Shown piece after piece: positions 7,892-13,058 of a stretch of DNA of 13,058 nt. The notes under the pieces were generated by a model. It ran no database searches. It saw nothing but the letters and a program-made list of their open reading frames with translations, and was not told where the DNA came from. The DNA is from an uncultured Oscillibacter sp. GTDB taxonomy: Bacteria; Bacillota; Clostridia; Oscillospirales; Oscillospiraceae. The translations under genes were made by a program, and so were the position numbers. Within the stretch, counting starts at the first letter, position 1; each line of letters opens with the position of its first letter. The stretch covers positions 1 to 13,058 of the forward strand of contig CAJUJW010000066.1 of assembly GCA_910586735.1 (NCBI GenBank), read 5' to 3'.

Positions 7892-8629
7892 TCACTTTAC
7901 GCCGCCGAACCGCCGATCCCGGGCGTGATAGGCCGCGATGGCCCGGTCCACCTCCGCCTCGTCGAAGTCCGGCCAGAGGGTGTCCGTGTAGTAGAACTCC
8001 GAATAGGCGCACTGCCACAGCAGAAAGTTGCTCAGCCGCAGCTCCCCGCTGGGGCGGATGATGAGTTCCGGGTCCGGGATTCCGGCGGAGTCCAGATAGC
8101 CGGAAAAGGCCGCCTCGTCCAGGTCCTCCGGCTTCCGCGCCCCGGCGGCGCAGTCGGCGGCGAACCGCCTCGCCGCCCGGAGAATCTCGTCCCTCCCGCC
8201 GTAGTTCAGGCAGACGTTGGCCTGGAAGTCGTCGCGGCTCAGATGTTCCGTAATCTCGTCGGTCTCATGGGCCAGGGCCCGCAGCTCGGGGGAAATGGGG
8301 GTCATGTCCCCGAAGAAGTGGAGCCGGATGTGGTCCCGCTCCATGGTGTCCACCGCCTCCAGCAGGTACTTTTTCAAAAGCGCCATGATGGCAGCCACCT
8401 CCGTCTCGGAGCGCTTCCAGTTCTCCGTGGAGAAGGCGTAGACCGTCAGGTACTTCACGCCGATGTCCTTGCAGTAGGTGGCGATTTTGCGGAAGGTCTC
8501 CGCCCCGGCCTTGTGCCCCGCCGTCCGGGGGAGGCCCCGGCGGGTGGCCCAGCGGCCGTTGCCGTCCATGATTATCGCAATGTGGCGGGGCGGCGCAAGC
8601 CGCCCCGCCTCGTTTCTGTCACCTGCCAT
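7892..8629 (-). CDS. uppS: Isoprenyl transferase, undecaprenyl diphosphate synthase type
   Basis: Cis-prenyltransferase that extends farnesyl diphosphate with isopentenyl diphosphate to the C55 lipid carrier used for peptidoglycan and other wall polymers. The 245-residue length is typical. Family motifs are HIAIIMDGNGRWA with catalytic D22 at its centre, GHKAG at 38-42, YAFSTENWKR near 64-73, FFGD, NYGGRDEI, and the C-terminal IIRPSGELRLSNFLLWQ plus YFTD-like YYTDTLWPDF. The start is fixed by translational coupling: the frr stop and this ATG share one base (TGATG at 8631-8627), and no strong independent ribosome site is evident. The substrate comes from the MEP pathway, whose dxr and ispG genes lie downstream in the same operon. 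In the family the C55 product is usual; chain length cannot be read from the sequence. Confidence 0.96.
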   Translation of the reverse strand: MAGDRNEAGRLAPPRHIAIIMDGNGRWATRRGLPRTAGHKAGAETFRKIATYCKDIGVKYLTVYAFSTENWKRSETEVAAIMALLKKYLLEAVDTMERDHIRLHFFGDMTPISPELRALAHETDEITEHLSRDDFQANVCLNYGGRDEILRAARRFAADCAAGARKPEDLDEAAFSGYLDSAGIPDPELIIRPSGELRLSNFLLWQCAYSEFYYTDTLWPDFDEAEVDRAIAAYHARDRRFGGVK

Positions 8630-9186
8630 CAGACCGCCATCAATTCCTTTTCCTTCTTGGCCAGCAGCTCATCCAGCTTTTTGCAGCTGTCGTCCGTCAG
8701 CTTCTGGAAATCCTTTTCCACCTGTTTCAGCTCGTCCTCAGTGATCTCGGACCGCTTCTCCTGTTGCTTGAAGTTGTCCATGGCGTCCCGGCGGATGTTG
8801 CGGACGGCCACCTTGCCGCCCTCGGCGTATTTGCGGATCTGCTTGACCAGTTCCTTGCGGCGCTCCTCGGTCAGCTGGGGGAAGGCCAGGCGCAGGGCCT
8901 TGCCGTCGTTCTGGGGGTTGATGCCCAGGTCCGAGTTCTGGATGGCCTTTTCAATCAGCTTCAGGGCGGACCCGTCCCAGGGGGAGATCAGCAGGGTCCG
9001 GGGGTCCGGGGAAGAGATGGCGGCAATCTGCTGGATGGGGGTGGGGCTGCCGTAGTAGTCCACCATGATGCGGTCCAGCACGGCGGCGTTGGCCCGGCCC
9101 GCCCGGACGGAGGCGAAGTCCGCCGCCACGGAGTCGATGCTCTTTTTCATCTTGTCCTCGTATACCTTGTATTCGTCCTTTAACAT
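8629..9186 (-). CDS. frr: Ribosome recycling factor
   Basis: Releases ribosomes from mRNA after termination, together with EF-G. The 185-residue length is standard. The protein shows the expected three-helix-bundle halves around a beta domain: the N-terminal helix holds ADFASVRAGRAN (about 22-33), followed by the PTPIQQIA strand region, ISPWDGSALKLIEKAI, LGINPQNDGKALRLAFPQLTEERRKELVK, and a long charged C-terminal helix ending in lysine-rich sequence. The ATG has AAAGGAG about ten bases upstream. The 82-bp gap from pyrH contains a heptamer repeat. The last base of its stop codon is the first base of the uppS start. The order pyrH-frr-uppS is widely conserved. Confidence 0.97.
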   Translation of the reverse strand: MLKDEYKVYEDKMKKSIDSVAADFASVRAGRANAAVLDRIMVDYYGSPTPIQQIAAISSPDPRTLLISPWDGSALKLIEKAIQNSDLGINPQNDGKALRLAFPQLTEERRKELVKQIRKYAEGGKVAVRNIRRDAMDNFKQQEKRSEITEDELKQVEKDFQKLTDDSCKKLDELLAKKEKELMAV

Positions 9187-9210
9187 AATGGAGACGCTCC
9201 TTTCAGTCAG

Positions 9211-9245
9211 TGAACAATTGACAATTGATAATGGATAATGGACAA
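9211..9245. repeat. Five-copy degenerate heptamer repeat between pyrH and frr
   Basis: Five back-to-back 7-bp units run from 9211 to 9245 and fit T-[TG]-[GA]-A-[CT]-A-A. Examples are TTGACAA at 9218-9224 and TGGATAA at 9232-9238. The tract is AT-rich, sits in the 82-bp pyrH-frr gap, and ends 24 bp upstream of the frr start. It is not coding. Similar TTGACAA/TGGATAA strings are, from memory, scattered between genes in several Firmicute genomes, so this may be one of a dispersed family. Confidence 0.7.
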
Positions 9246-9268
9246 TGTGTTGGGGTCGTTTTGCTGTT

Positions 9269-9988
9269 TTACTTTGCTCCCACGATGGTGCCCACCTTCT
9301 CGCCGCAGACGGCCCGGATGATGTTCCGGGGGTCCTTCAGGGCGAAGAGGAGCACGGGGATGTGGTTGTCCATGGAGAGGGATGTAGCCGTGGTGTCCAT
9401 CACCATCAGGTGCTGGGCAAGCACGTCGTCGTAGCTGATGGAGTCGTATTTCACGGCGGCGGGGTCCTGTGCCGGGTCGGCGGAGTAGACGCCGTCCACG
9501 TTCTTGGCCAGCAGAATCACTTCCGCGCCGATTTCGGCGGCCCGGAGGACGGCGGCGGTGTCCGTGGAGAAGAAGGGGTTGCCGGTGCCGCAGCCGAAGA
9601 TGACCACCCGCCCCTTCTCCAGGTGCCGGATGGCCCGGGAGCGGATATAGGGCTCGGCGATGGGGCGCATCTCAATGGCGGTCTGGACCCGGACGGGGAT
9701 GCCCTTCTGCTCGCAGACATCGGCCACGGCCAAGCAGTTCATGACGGTGGCCAGCATGCCCATGTGGTCAGCCCGGGTGCGCTCCATGCGGCCCCCGCCG
9801 TCCTTGGCGCCCCGCCAGAAGTTGCCGCCGCCGATTACCAGGCCCACCTGGACACCCAGGCCCAAACACTCCTTCACCACGTCGCAGACCTGGCCGATGA
9901 CCTGGAAGTCCAGTCCGGTGTGCTTGTCTCCAGCCAGTGCCTCGCCGCTGAGCTTCAGCAGCACCCGCCGGTATGCAGGTTTTGTCAT
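9269..9988 (-). CDS. pyrH: UMP kinase (uridylate kinase)
   Basis: Cytoplasmic enzyme of the amino-acid-kinase fold that phosphorylates UMP to UDP, feeding all pyrimidine nucleotides and UDP-sugars. The 239-residue protein has VLLKLSGEAL near the N-terminus, the glycine-rich GGGNFWRG (about 52-59), RADHMGMLAT, the nucleotide-binding GTGNPFFSTDTAA, and NVDGVYSADP. The ATG at 9988 follows a strong GGGAGGT site six to seven bases upstream. It is the first gene of the leftward train and is preceded by a short leader and a probable promoter around 10045-10073. In B. subtilis rpsB and tsf lie upstream of pyrH. Here that place is taken by a divergent dipeptidase gene, so the operon starts at pyrH. 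Confidence 0.97.
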   Translation of the reverse strand: MTKPAYRRVLLKLSGEALAGDKHTGLDFQVIGQVCDVVKECLGLGVQVGLVIGGGNFWRGAKDGGGRMERTRADHMGMLATVMNCLAVADVCEQKGIPVRVQTAIEMRPIAEPYIRSRAIRHLEKGRVVIFGCGTGNPFFSTDTAAVLRAAEIGAEVILLAKNVDGVYSADPAQDPAAVKYDSISYDDVLAQHLMVMDTTATSLSMDNHIPVLLFALKDPRNIIRAVCGEKVGTIVGAK

Positions 9989-10044
9989 CGCGTGACCTCC
10001 CTTTTCAGAATATGTCGTTCTTCTGGAATTTTACAGTGATTTCT

Positions 10045-10073
10045 ATTTTAACGTATTTTTCCGGTTTTGCATA
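10045..10073 (-). promoter_or_regulatory. Probable sigma-A promoter for the pyrH-polC operon (weak -35)
   Basis: Reading leftwards, a good -10 box TAAAAT lies at 10050-10045. At 17 bp spacing the -35 position (10073-10068) reads TATGCA, matching the TTGACA consensus at only three of six bases. Transcription from here would give a leader of about 50 bases before pyrH. The AT-rich stretch around the -10 stands out against GC-rich flanks. The -35 assignment is uncertain; an activator or a different start is possible. Confidence 0.45.
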
Positions 10074-10088
10074 GGGGGTAGACAAGAT

Positions 10089-10108
10089 TTTCCGAAAAAA
10101 AGCGGAAA
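10089..10108. repeat. Inverted repeat between the divergent promoters
   Basis: A six-base perfect inverted repeat, TTTCCG (10089-10094) and CGGAAA (10103-10108), is separated by eight bases, seven of them A. It lies between the leftward pyrH promoter and the rightward dipeptidase promoter. That is a suitable place for a regulator binding site acting on either, but no regulator gene is in view and short inverted repeats arise by chance. Confidence 0.35.
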
Positions 10109-10113
10109 GCGTC

Positions 10114-10143
10114 TTGCCAACCCCCGCCCCTCCGGCATACAAT
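10114..10143 (+). promoter_or_regulatory. Sigma-A promoter for the M19 dipeptidase gene
   Basis: The -35 box TTGCCA (10114-10119) and -10 box TACAAT (10138-10143) are separated by 18 bp, and each matches consensus at five of six positions. A second TACAAT directly follows at 10146-10151. Transcription would start near 10150, giving a leader of about 47 bases. That leader contains a small GC-rich hairpin (CCGGCG at 10160-10165 pairing with CGCCGG at 10173-10178) ending a few bases before the ribosome site. Confidence 0.7.
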
Positions 10144-10182
10144 ACTACAATAGAAAACCCCGGCGTCCCTTCCGCCGGCGGG

Positions 10183-10189
10183 AAAGGAG
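10183..10189 (+). promoter_or_regulatory. Ribosome binding site that fixes a TTG start
   Basis: AAAGGAG lies seven bases before the TTG at 10197. It is the only reasonable start: the zinc-binding HxD motif begins at codon 6, and the next in-frame ATG is at codon 72, after essential residues. Confidence 0.8.
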
Positions 10190-10196
10190 CTTTGCC

Positions 10197-11168
10197 TTGA
10201 TTTTTGACGGACATTCCGACCTCCTCTACGACGTGACCCGCCGCCGCCTGGCGGGAGAGACTCACGTACTGGAACATCACCATCTGGACCGCCTCCGCCG
10301 GGGCGGCATCGAGGGGTTCATATTGGCCCTGTGGTACGGCTGGGGAAGCGGCCTGACCTTCTGGCCCGGCGTCCCCGGCGGGGAGGACCCCGCCCAGCGG
10401 CTGGAGGTCATGCTCTCCTGCGCCCAGGCGGAGTTTGCCGAGTGCCCCTGGCTGGCGGTGGTCACCACGGCGGAGGAGGCCGGGGCCGCCCGGCGGGCGG
10501 GGAAGATTTACGCTTTCCTGGCCATTGAGGGCATGGAGGGTCTCCAAGGCCCGGAGGAGCTGGACCGCCTGGCCTCCCTGGGCCTCCGCCTGGGGATGCT
10601 GACCTGGAACGAGGAAAACGCCTTTGCCGCCGGGGCCGCCCAGGACCCCGCCAAAGGGCTGACGGACCTGGGCCGGGAGACCGTCCGGCGCATGGAGCGT
10701 CTGGGGATAGCCGTCGATGTCTCCCATCTGAACGACGGCGGCTTTTGGGAGGTCCTGAAGCTGGCCCAGGGCCCCGTCGTCGCCTCCCACTCCAACTGCC
10801 GCGCCCTGTGCGATGTGCCCCGGAACCTCACCGACGAACAGCTGCGGGCCATCCGGGACAGCGGCGGAGTCGTGGGGCTGAACGTCCACCACAAATTCGT
10901 CCACCAGGACCCGGCAAAGCGGACGGCGGAAACCCTGGCCCTCCACGCCGCCCACATGGCGGAGGTCATGGGGGTGGAGCACGTGGCCTGCGGCTTTGAC
11001 TTCTGCGAGTTTATGGGCCCCGGCAACGACGCGGCAAAGGGTCTGGAGGACTGCGGCCGGGCCGGGACCTTCCTGGACTGCCTGGAGCGCCTGGGTATGA
11101 GCGCCGCCGAGCGGCGGATGATTGCCCATGAAAATTTTTTGCGGATTTTGGCCAAAGCGGAAAAGTAG
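10197..11168 (+). CDS. Membrane dipeptidase family (M19) zinc metallopeptidase, cytoplasmic form
   Basis: Member of the renal-dipeptidase-like M19 family, amidohydrolase-fold enzymes with two zinc ions that hydrolyse dipeptides. In the 323-residue protein the expected ligands are present: H6 and D8 (DGHSDLL), bridging E111 (AIEG), H177 (DVSHLND), H198 (ASHSNCRAL) and a late Asp, D268 (GFDFCEF). LTWNEENAFAAGA (135-147) and CDVPRNLTDEQLRAI are also typical. There is no signal peptide or lipobox, so it should act in the cytoplasm, unlike the GPI-anchored animal enzyme. It starts with TTG after a good AAAGGAG site and has its own promoter. The preceding gene is divergent pyrH; the galK promoter begins four bases after its TAG stop. 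The exact substrate (L-L, L-D or another dipeptide) cannot be told. Nothing ties it functionally to the gal genes beyond direction and distance. Confidence 0.92.
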   Translation: MIFDGHSDLLYDVTRRRLAGETHVLEHHHLDRLRRGGIEGFILALWYGWGSGLTFWPGVPGGEDPAQRLEVMLSCAQAEFAECPWLAVVTTAEEAGAARRAGKIYAFLAIEGMEGLQGPEELDRLASLGLRLGMLTWNEENAFAAGAAQDPAKGLTDLGRETVRRMERLGIAVDVSHLNDGGFWEVLKLAQGPVVASHSNCRALCDVPRNLTDEQLRAIRDSGGVVGLNVHHKFVHQDPAKRTAETLALHAAHMAEVMGVEHVACGFDFCEFMGPGNDAAKGLEDCGRAGTFLDCLERLGMSAAERRMIAHENFLRILAKAEK

Positions 11169-11171
11169 GCA

Positions 11172-11200
11172 TTGAATTTTTCCGGCGGATTTACTATACT
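11172..11200 (+). promoter_or_regulatory. Sigma-A promoter for galK
   Basis: A -35 box TTGAAT (11172-11177) and a -10 box TATACT (11195-11200) are separated by exactly 17 bp; the boxes match consensus at four and five of six positions. Transcription would start near 11207, about 25 bases before the galK ATG. The -35 overlaps an in-frame TTG that could be mistaken for an earlier galK start. I saw no clear CcpA (cre) or GalR-like operator at the promoter. Confidence 0.75.
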
Positions 11201-11214
11201 GGACACTGAAAAAG

Positions 11215-11222
11215 AAAGGAGG
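11215..11222 (+). promoter_or_regulatory. Ribosome binding site that fixes the galK ATG start
   Basis: AAAGGAGG, a near-perfect Shine-Dalgarno sequence, lies nine bases before the ATG at 11232. This supports that start over the in-frame TTG at 11172, which falls inside the promoter -35 box. Confidence 0.9.
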
Positions 11223-11231
11223 CCGATCCTT

Positions 11232-12515
11232 ATGTATTCCTGCAACCAACTGCTCCAGGCATTGAAGGGCGGACAGTGCGACGCCCCCCTCTCTGCCGTC
11301 TACACCGCCGAAGGGCTGGACCAGACCCGCGCCCGGGCCGTCCGCGTCGCCCAGGCCCTGGCGGACACCTTCGCCCCCCAGGGGGACGCCGCCCTGTTCA
11401 GCGGTCCGGGCCGCACGGAGCTGGGGGGCAACCACACGGATCACCAGCGGGGCCACGTCCTCTGCGCCAGCGTGGACATGGACATGCTGGCCTGCGCCGC
11501 CCCCAACGGGCTGAACGTCATCCGGGTCCAGTCCGAGGGCTACCCCGCCCTGGAGGTGGACCTCAGCGACCTGAGCCCCCGGCCCCAGGAGGCCAACACC
11601 TCCGCCGCCCTGGTCCGGGGCGTGGCGGAGGGAATCGCCAAGCGGGGGTACGCCGTAGGCGGATTCGACGCCTGCGCCGTGTCCACCGTCCTCTCCGGGT
11701 CCGGCCTCAGCTCCTCCGCCGCCTATGAGATTCTCATTGGCAACATCATCAACCGCTTTTTCTGCCAGGAGAAGCTGGACGCCGTGGAGCTGGCTAAAAT
11801 CGGCCAGTACGCGGAAAACGTCCACTTCGGCAAGCCCTGCGGCCTCATGGACCAGATGGGTTCCTCGGTGGGCGGCATGGTGTCCATCGACTTCGCCGAC
11901 CCCGCCGCCCCGGTCATTGAGAAGGTGGACTTCGACCTGGCCGCCGCCGGGTACGCCCTGTGCATCATCGACACCGGCGCGGACCACGCGGACCTGACGG
12001 ACGAATACGCCGGCGTCCCCGCCGAGCTGAAAGAGATCTGCGCCCATTTCGGCAAGGCCGTCCTGCGGGAGGTGCCGGCACTTGACTTCTTCGCCGCCCT
12101 GCCGGACCTGCGCCGGGAGTGCGGGGACCGGGCCGTCCTCCGGGCCGTACATATTTATGACGAAAACGACCGGGTGGCCGGAGAGGTGGGTGCCCTGCGC
12201 CGGGGGGATTTCGGCGCCTTTTTGTCCCTGGTCAACGCCTCCGGCCTCTCCAGCTGGCGCTATCTCCAAAACATCGTCCCCGCCGGGTACACCCGCCATC
12301 AGGAGATGGCCCTGGCCCTGGCCCTGGCGGAACGGGCGCTGGACTCGGCGGGGGCCGTCCGGGTCCACGGCGGCGGCTTCGCCGGGACCATCCAGGCTTT
12401 CGTGCCCCTGGAGCGGGTGGCGAAGTTCAAGGCGGAGATGGAGCGGGTCCTGGGCGAGGGCAAGTGCCACGTCCTCCGGGTCCGGCCCCAGGGCGGCTGC
12501 GTCGTGGCGTCCTGA
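11232..12515 (+). CDS. galK: Galactokinase family protein (GHMP kinase) with divergent signature
   Basis: Phosphorylates galactose at C1 with ATP, the first committed Leloir step. The 427-residue protein carries the three GHMP motifs: the N-terminal sugar motif at 59-73, the ATP loop GSGLSSSAA at 156-164, and the C-terminal VHGGGFAGTIQAF at 378-390. The likely catalytic Asp is D207 in KPCGLMDQMGSSVGG. The galactokinase signature is altered: where the classical enzyme has GRxNLIGEHxDY this has GRTELGGNHTDH. The Glu of GEH becomes N67 and Tyr becomes H71, while R61, H68 and D70 stay. A subgroup with this variant, as I recall it, occurs in gut Clostridia and is annotated galactokinase. It is longer than the 380-400 residues of E. 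coli-type GalK. galT follows 56 bp later, supporting galactose as substrate; another hexose is possible. A promoter and a strong ribosome site fix the ATG at 11232. Confidence 0.88.
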   Translation: MYSCNQLLQALKGGQCDAPLSAVYTAEGLDQTRARAVRVAQALADTFAPQGDAALFSGPGRTELGGNHTDHQRGHVLCASVDMDMLACAAPNGLNVIRVQSEGYPALEVDLSDLSPRPQEANTSAALVRGVAEGIAKRGYAVGGFDACAVSTVLSGSGLSSSAAYEILIGNIINRFFCQEKLDAVELAKIGQYAENVHFGKPCGLMDQMGSSVGGMVSIDFADPAAPVIEKVDFDLAAAGYALCIIDTGADHADLTDEYAGVPAELKEICAHFGKAVLREVPALDFFAALPDLRRECGDRAVLRAVHIYDENDRVAGEVGALRRGDFGAFLSLVNASGLSSWRYLQNIVPAGYTRHQEMALALALAERALDSAGAVRVHGGGFAGTIQAFVPLERVAKFKAEMERVLGEGKCHVLRVRPQGGCVVAS

Positions 12516-12551
12516 GGGTTTACAAAACGCTTTTGTAAAGGATTTTGTAAA
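12516..12551. repeat. 12-bp tandem repeat forming a hairpin between galK and galT
   Basis: Directly after the galK stop, three 12-bp units run at 12516-12527, 12528-12539 and 12540-12551. The middle one reads CGCTTTTGTAAA. Units two and three contain an exact 11-base direct repeat TTTTGTAAAGG (12531-12541 and 12543-12553). The first unit carries the complement TTTACAAAA (12519-12527). It can pair perfectly with 12531-12539 across a three-base loop, or with 12543-12551 across a longer loop, giving two mutually exclusive stems. There is no T-run after the stem and the stem is AT-rich, so it does not look like an intrinsic terminator. The pattern matches the repeat at 7845-7880. Confidence 0.75.
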
Positions 12552-12571
12552 GGCAGAAAGGAAATAAAATC

Positions 12572-13058
12572 ATGGTAAATGAAGCAATTGCCAAGCTGGT
12601 TGACTACGCCGTCGGTTCCGGCCTGGCGGAAGAATGCGAGCGCACCTGGGCCGTCAACACCATCCTGGACGTATTGAAGCTGGACAGCTACAGCGAGCCG
12701 GAACGGACCTGGGACCCCGCCGCCGTGGAGCTGGCCCCCATTCTGGAGGAGCTGCTGGACGACGCCCACGCCCGTGGGGTGCTGAAAGAAAACTCCGTGG
12801 TCTACCGGGACCTGTTCGACACGGAGATCATGGGACGCTTGACCCCCCGGCCCGTCCAGGTGATTGAGAAGTTCCTTGCCTGCTGCAAGGACGGCCCCAA
12901 GGCCGCCACGGACTGGTATTACAAATTCAGCCAGGACACCAACTACATCCGCCGGGACCGCATCGCCAAAGACATGCAGTGGAAGGCCCCCACGGAGTAC
13001 GGGGACCTGGACATCACCATCAACCTCTCCAAGCCGGAGAAGGACCCCAAGGCCATCG
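12572..13058 (+). CDS. galT: UDP-glucose--hexose-1-phosphate uridylyltransferase, class 2 (5' part only, cut by window edge)
   Basis: Exchanges UMP between UDP-glucose and galactose-1-phosphate, the second Leloir step, using the product of the preceding galK. Only the first 162 codons are present, out of about 490-510 in this family, and the frame is open to the end of the window. The start MVNEAIAKLVDYAVGSGLAEECERTW matches the helical N-terminus of Firmicute class-2 GalT. The stretch DWYYKFSQDTNYIRRDRIAKDMQW (about 112-135) matches its conserved D-W-[YF]-Y-x-[LF]-S-x-x-x-N-Y-I-R pattern. The nucleotidyl-transfer histidines lie beyond the window, so catalytic completeness cannot be judged. 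The ATG at 12572 has AAAGGAA eight bases upstream. The 56-bp spacer from galK has no terminator, so the two are probably co-transcribed, with the spacer hairpin possibly modulating the ratio. Confidence 0.93.
   Translation, partial: MVNEAIAKLVDYAVGSGLAEECERTWAVNTILDVLKLDSYSEPERTWDPAAVELAPILEELLDDAHARGVLKENSVVYRDLFDTEIMGRLTPRPVQVIEKFLACCKDGPKAATDWYYKFSQDTNYIRRDRIAKDMQWKAPTEYGDLDITINLSKPEKDPKAI

Noticed and set aside
9187..9268. Terminator or hidden gene in the pyrH-frr gap
   Set aside because: No GC-rich stem with a T-run and no open frame with a ribosome site was found. Only the heptamer tract and the frr ribosome site are visible.
11172..11231. A 20-residue N-terminal extension of GalK from an in-frame TTG
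   Set aside because: The TTG lies in the -35 box of the galK promoter and has no ribosome site; the ATG at 11232 has a near-perfect one.
10005..12470. An 821-codon open frame on the minus strand opposite the dipeptidase and galK
   Set aside because: It spans two clear plus-strand genes and both of their promoters, has low-complexity composition, and shows no domain. It is a codon-bias shadow.
12519..12539. Intrinsic terminator or LacI/CcpA-type operator after galK
   Set aside because: The stem is AT-rich and has no following T-run, so termination is unlikely. The symmetric sequence is centred on a single G, with AC...GT instead of TG...CA flanks, so it does not fit a cre site.
1..13058. Mobile element, defence system, CRISPR, toxin-antitoxin pair or biosynthetic cluster
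   Set aside because: All eleven genes are recognisable core-metabolism or housekeeping families. No transposase, integrase, repeat-spacer array or unknown gene pair was seen on either strand.

Overview
The window looks like a chromosomal stretch from a GC-rich, low-oxygen Firmicute of class Clostridia, most likely near the Oscillospiraceae/Ruminococcaceae gut lineages. Three things point this way: a Gram-positive-type PolC, the gene order pyrH-frr-uppS-cdsA-dxr-rseP-ispG-polC, and a galactokinase/class-2 GalT pair of the type found in gut Clostridia. Strong G/C bias at third codon positions produces very long meaningless open frames opposite the real genes. The genus is inference, not proof.

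Minus strand, 9988 down to 1: one long gene train that reads leftwards. It starts at pyrH (UMP kinase) and continues with frr (ribosome recycling factor), uppS (undecaprenyl-PP synthase), cdsA (CDP-diacylglycerol synthase), dxr (DXP reductoisomerase), rseP (site-2 protease), ispG (HMBPP synthase) and polC (replicative DNA polymerase). polC runs off the left edge about 95 codons before its expected end. Most gaps are 10-33 bp and one gene pair overlaps by a base, so the genes are probably co-transcribed. The larger gaps are pyrH-frr (82 bp) and uppS-cdsA (67 bp), and each holds a short tandem repeat. The operon joins nucleotide supply, translation, MEP-pathway isoprenoid synthesis (dxr, ispG) feeding the bactoprenol carrier (uppS), phospholipid precursors (cdsA), envelope proteolysis and replication.

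9989-10196: a divergent promoter region, with one promoter firing left into pyrH and one firing right.

Plus strand, 10197 to 13058: an M19-family metallodipeptidase with a TTG start, then galK with its own well-formed promoter, then the first 162 codons of galT, cut by the right edge. galK and galT give the first two committed Leloir steps of galactose use. The galactokinase has a changed signature motif. The 56-bp galK-galT spacer holds a hairpin built from 12-bp repeats that match, in unit length and sequence pattern, the repeats between uppS and cdsA. This shared 12-bp repeat is the most unusual structure in the window.

I found no tRNA, rRNA, CRISPR array, insertion sequence, phage gene or toxin-antitoxin pair, and no convincing new multi-gene system. 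Apart from the repeats and a few motif deviations this is core-genome housekeeping DNA.
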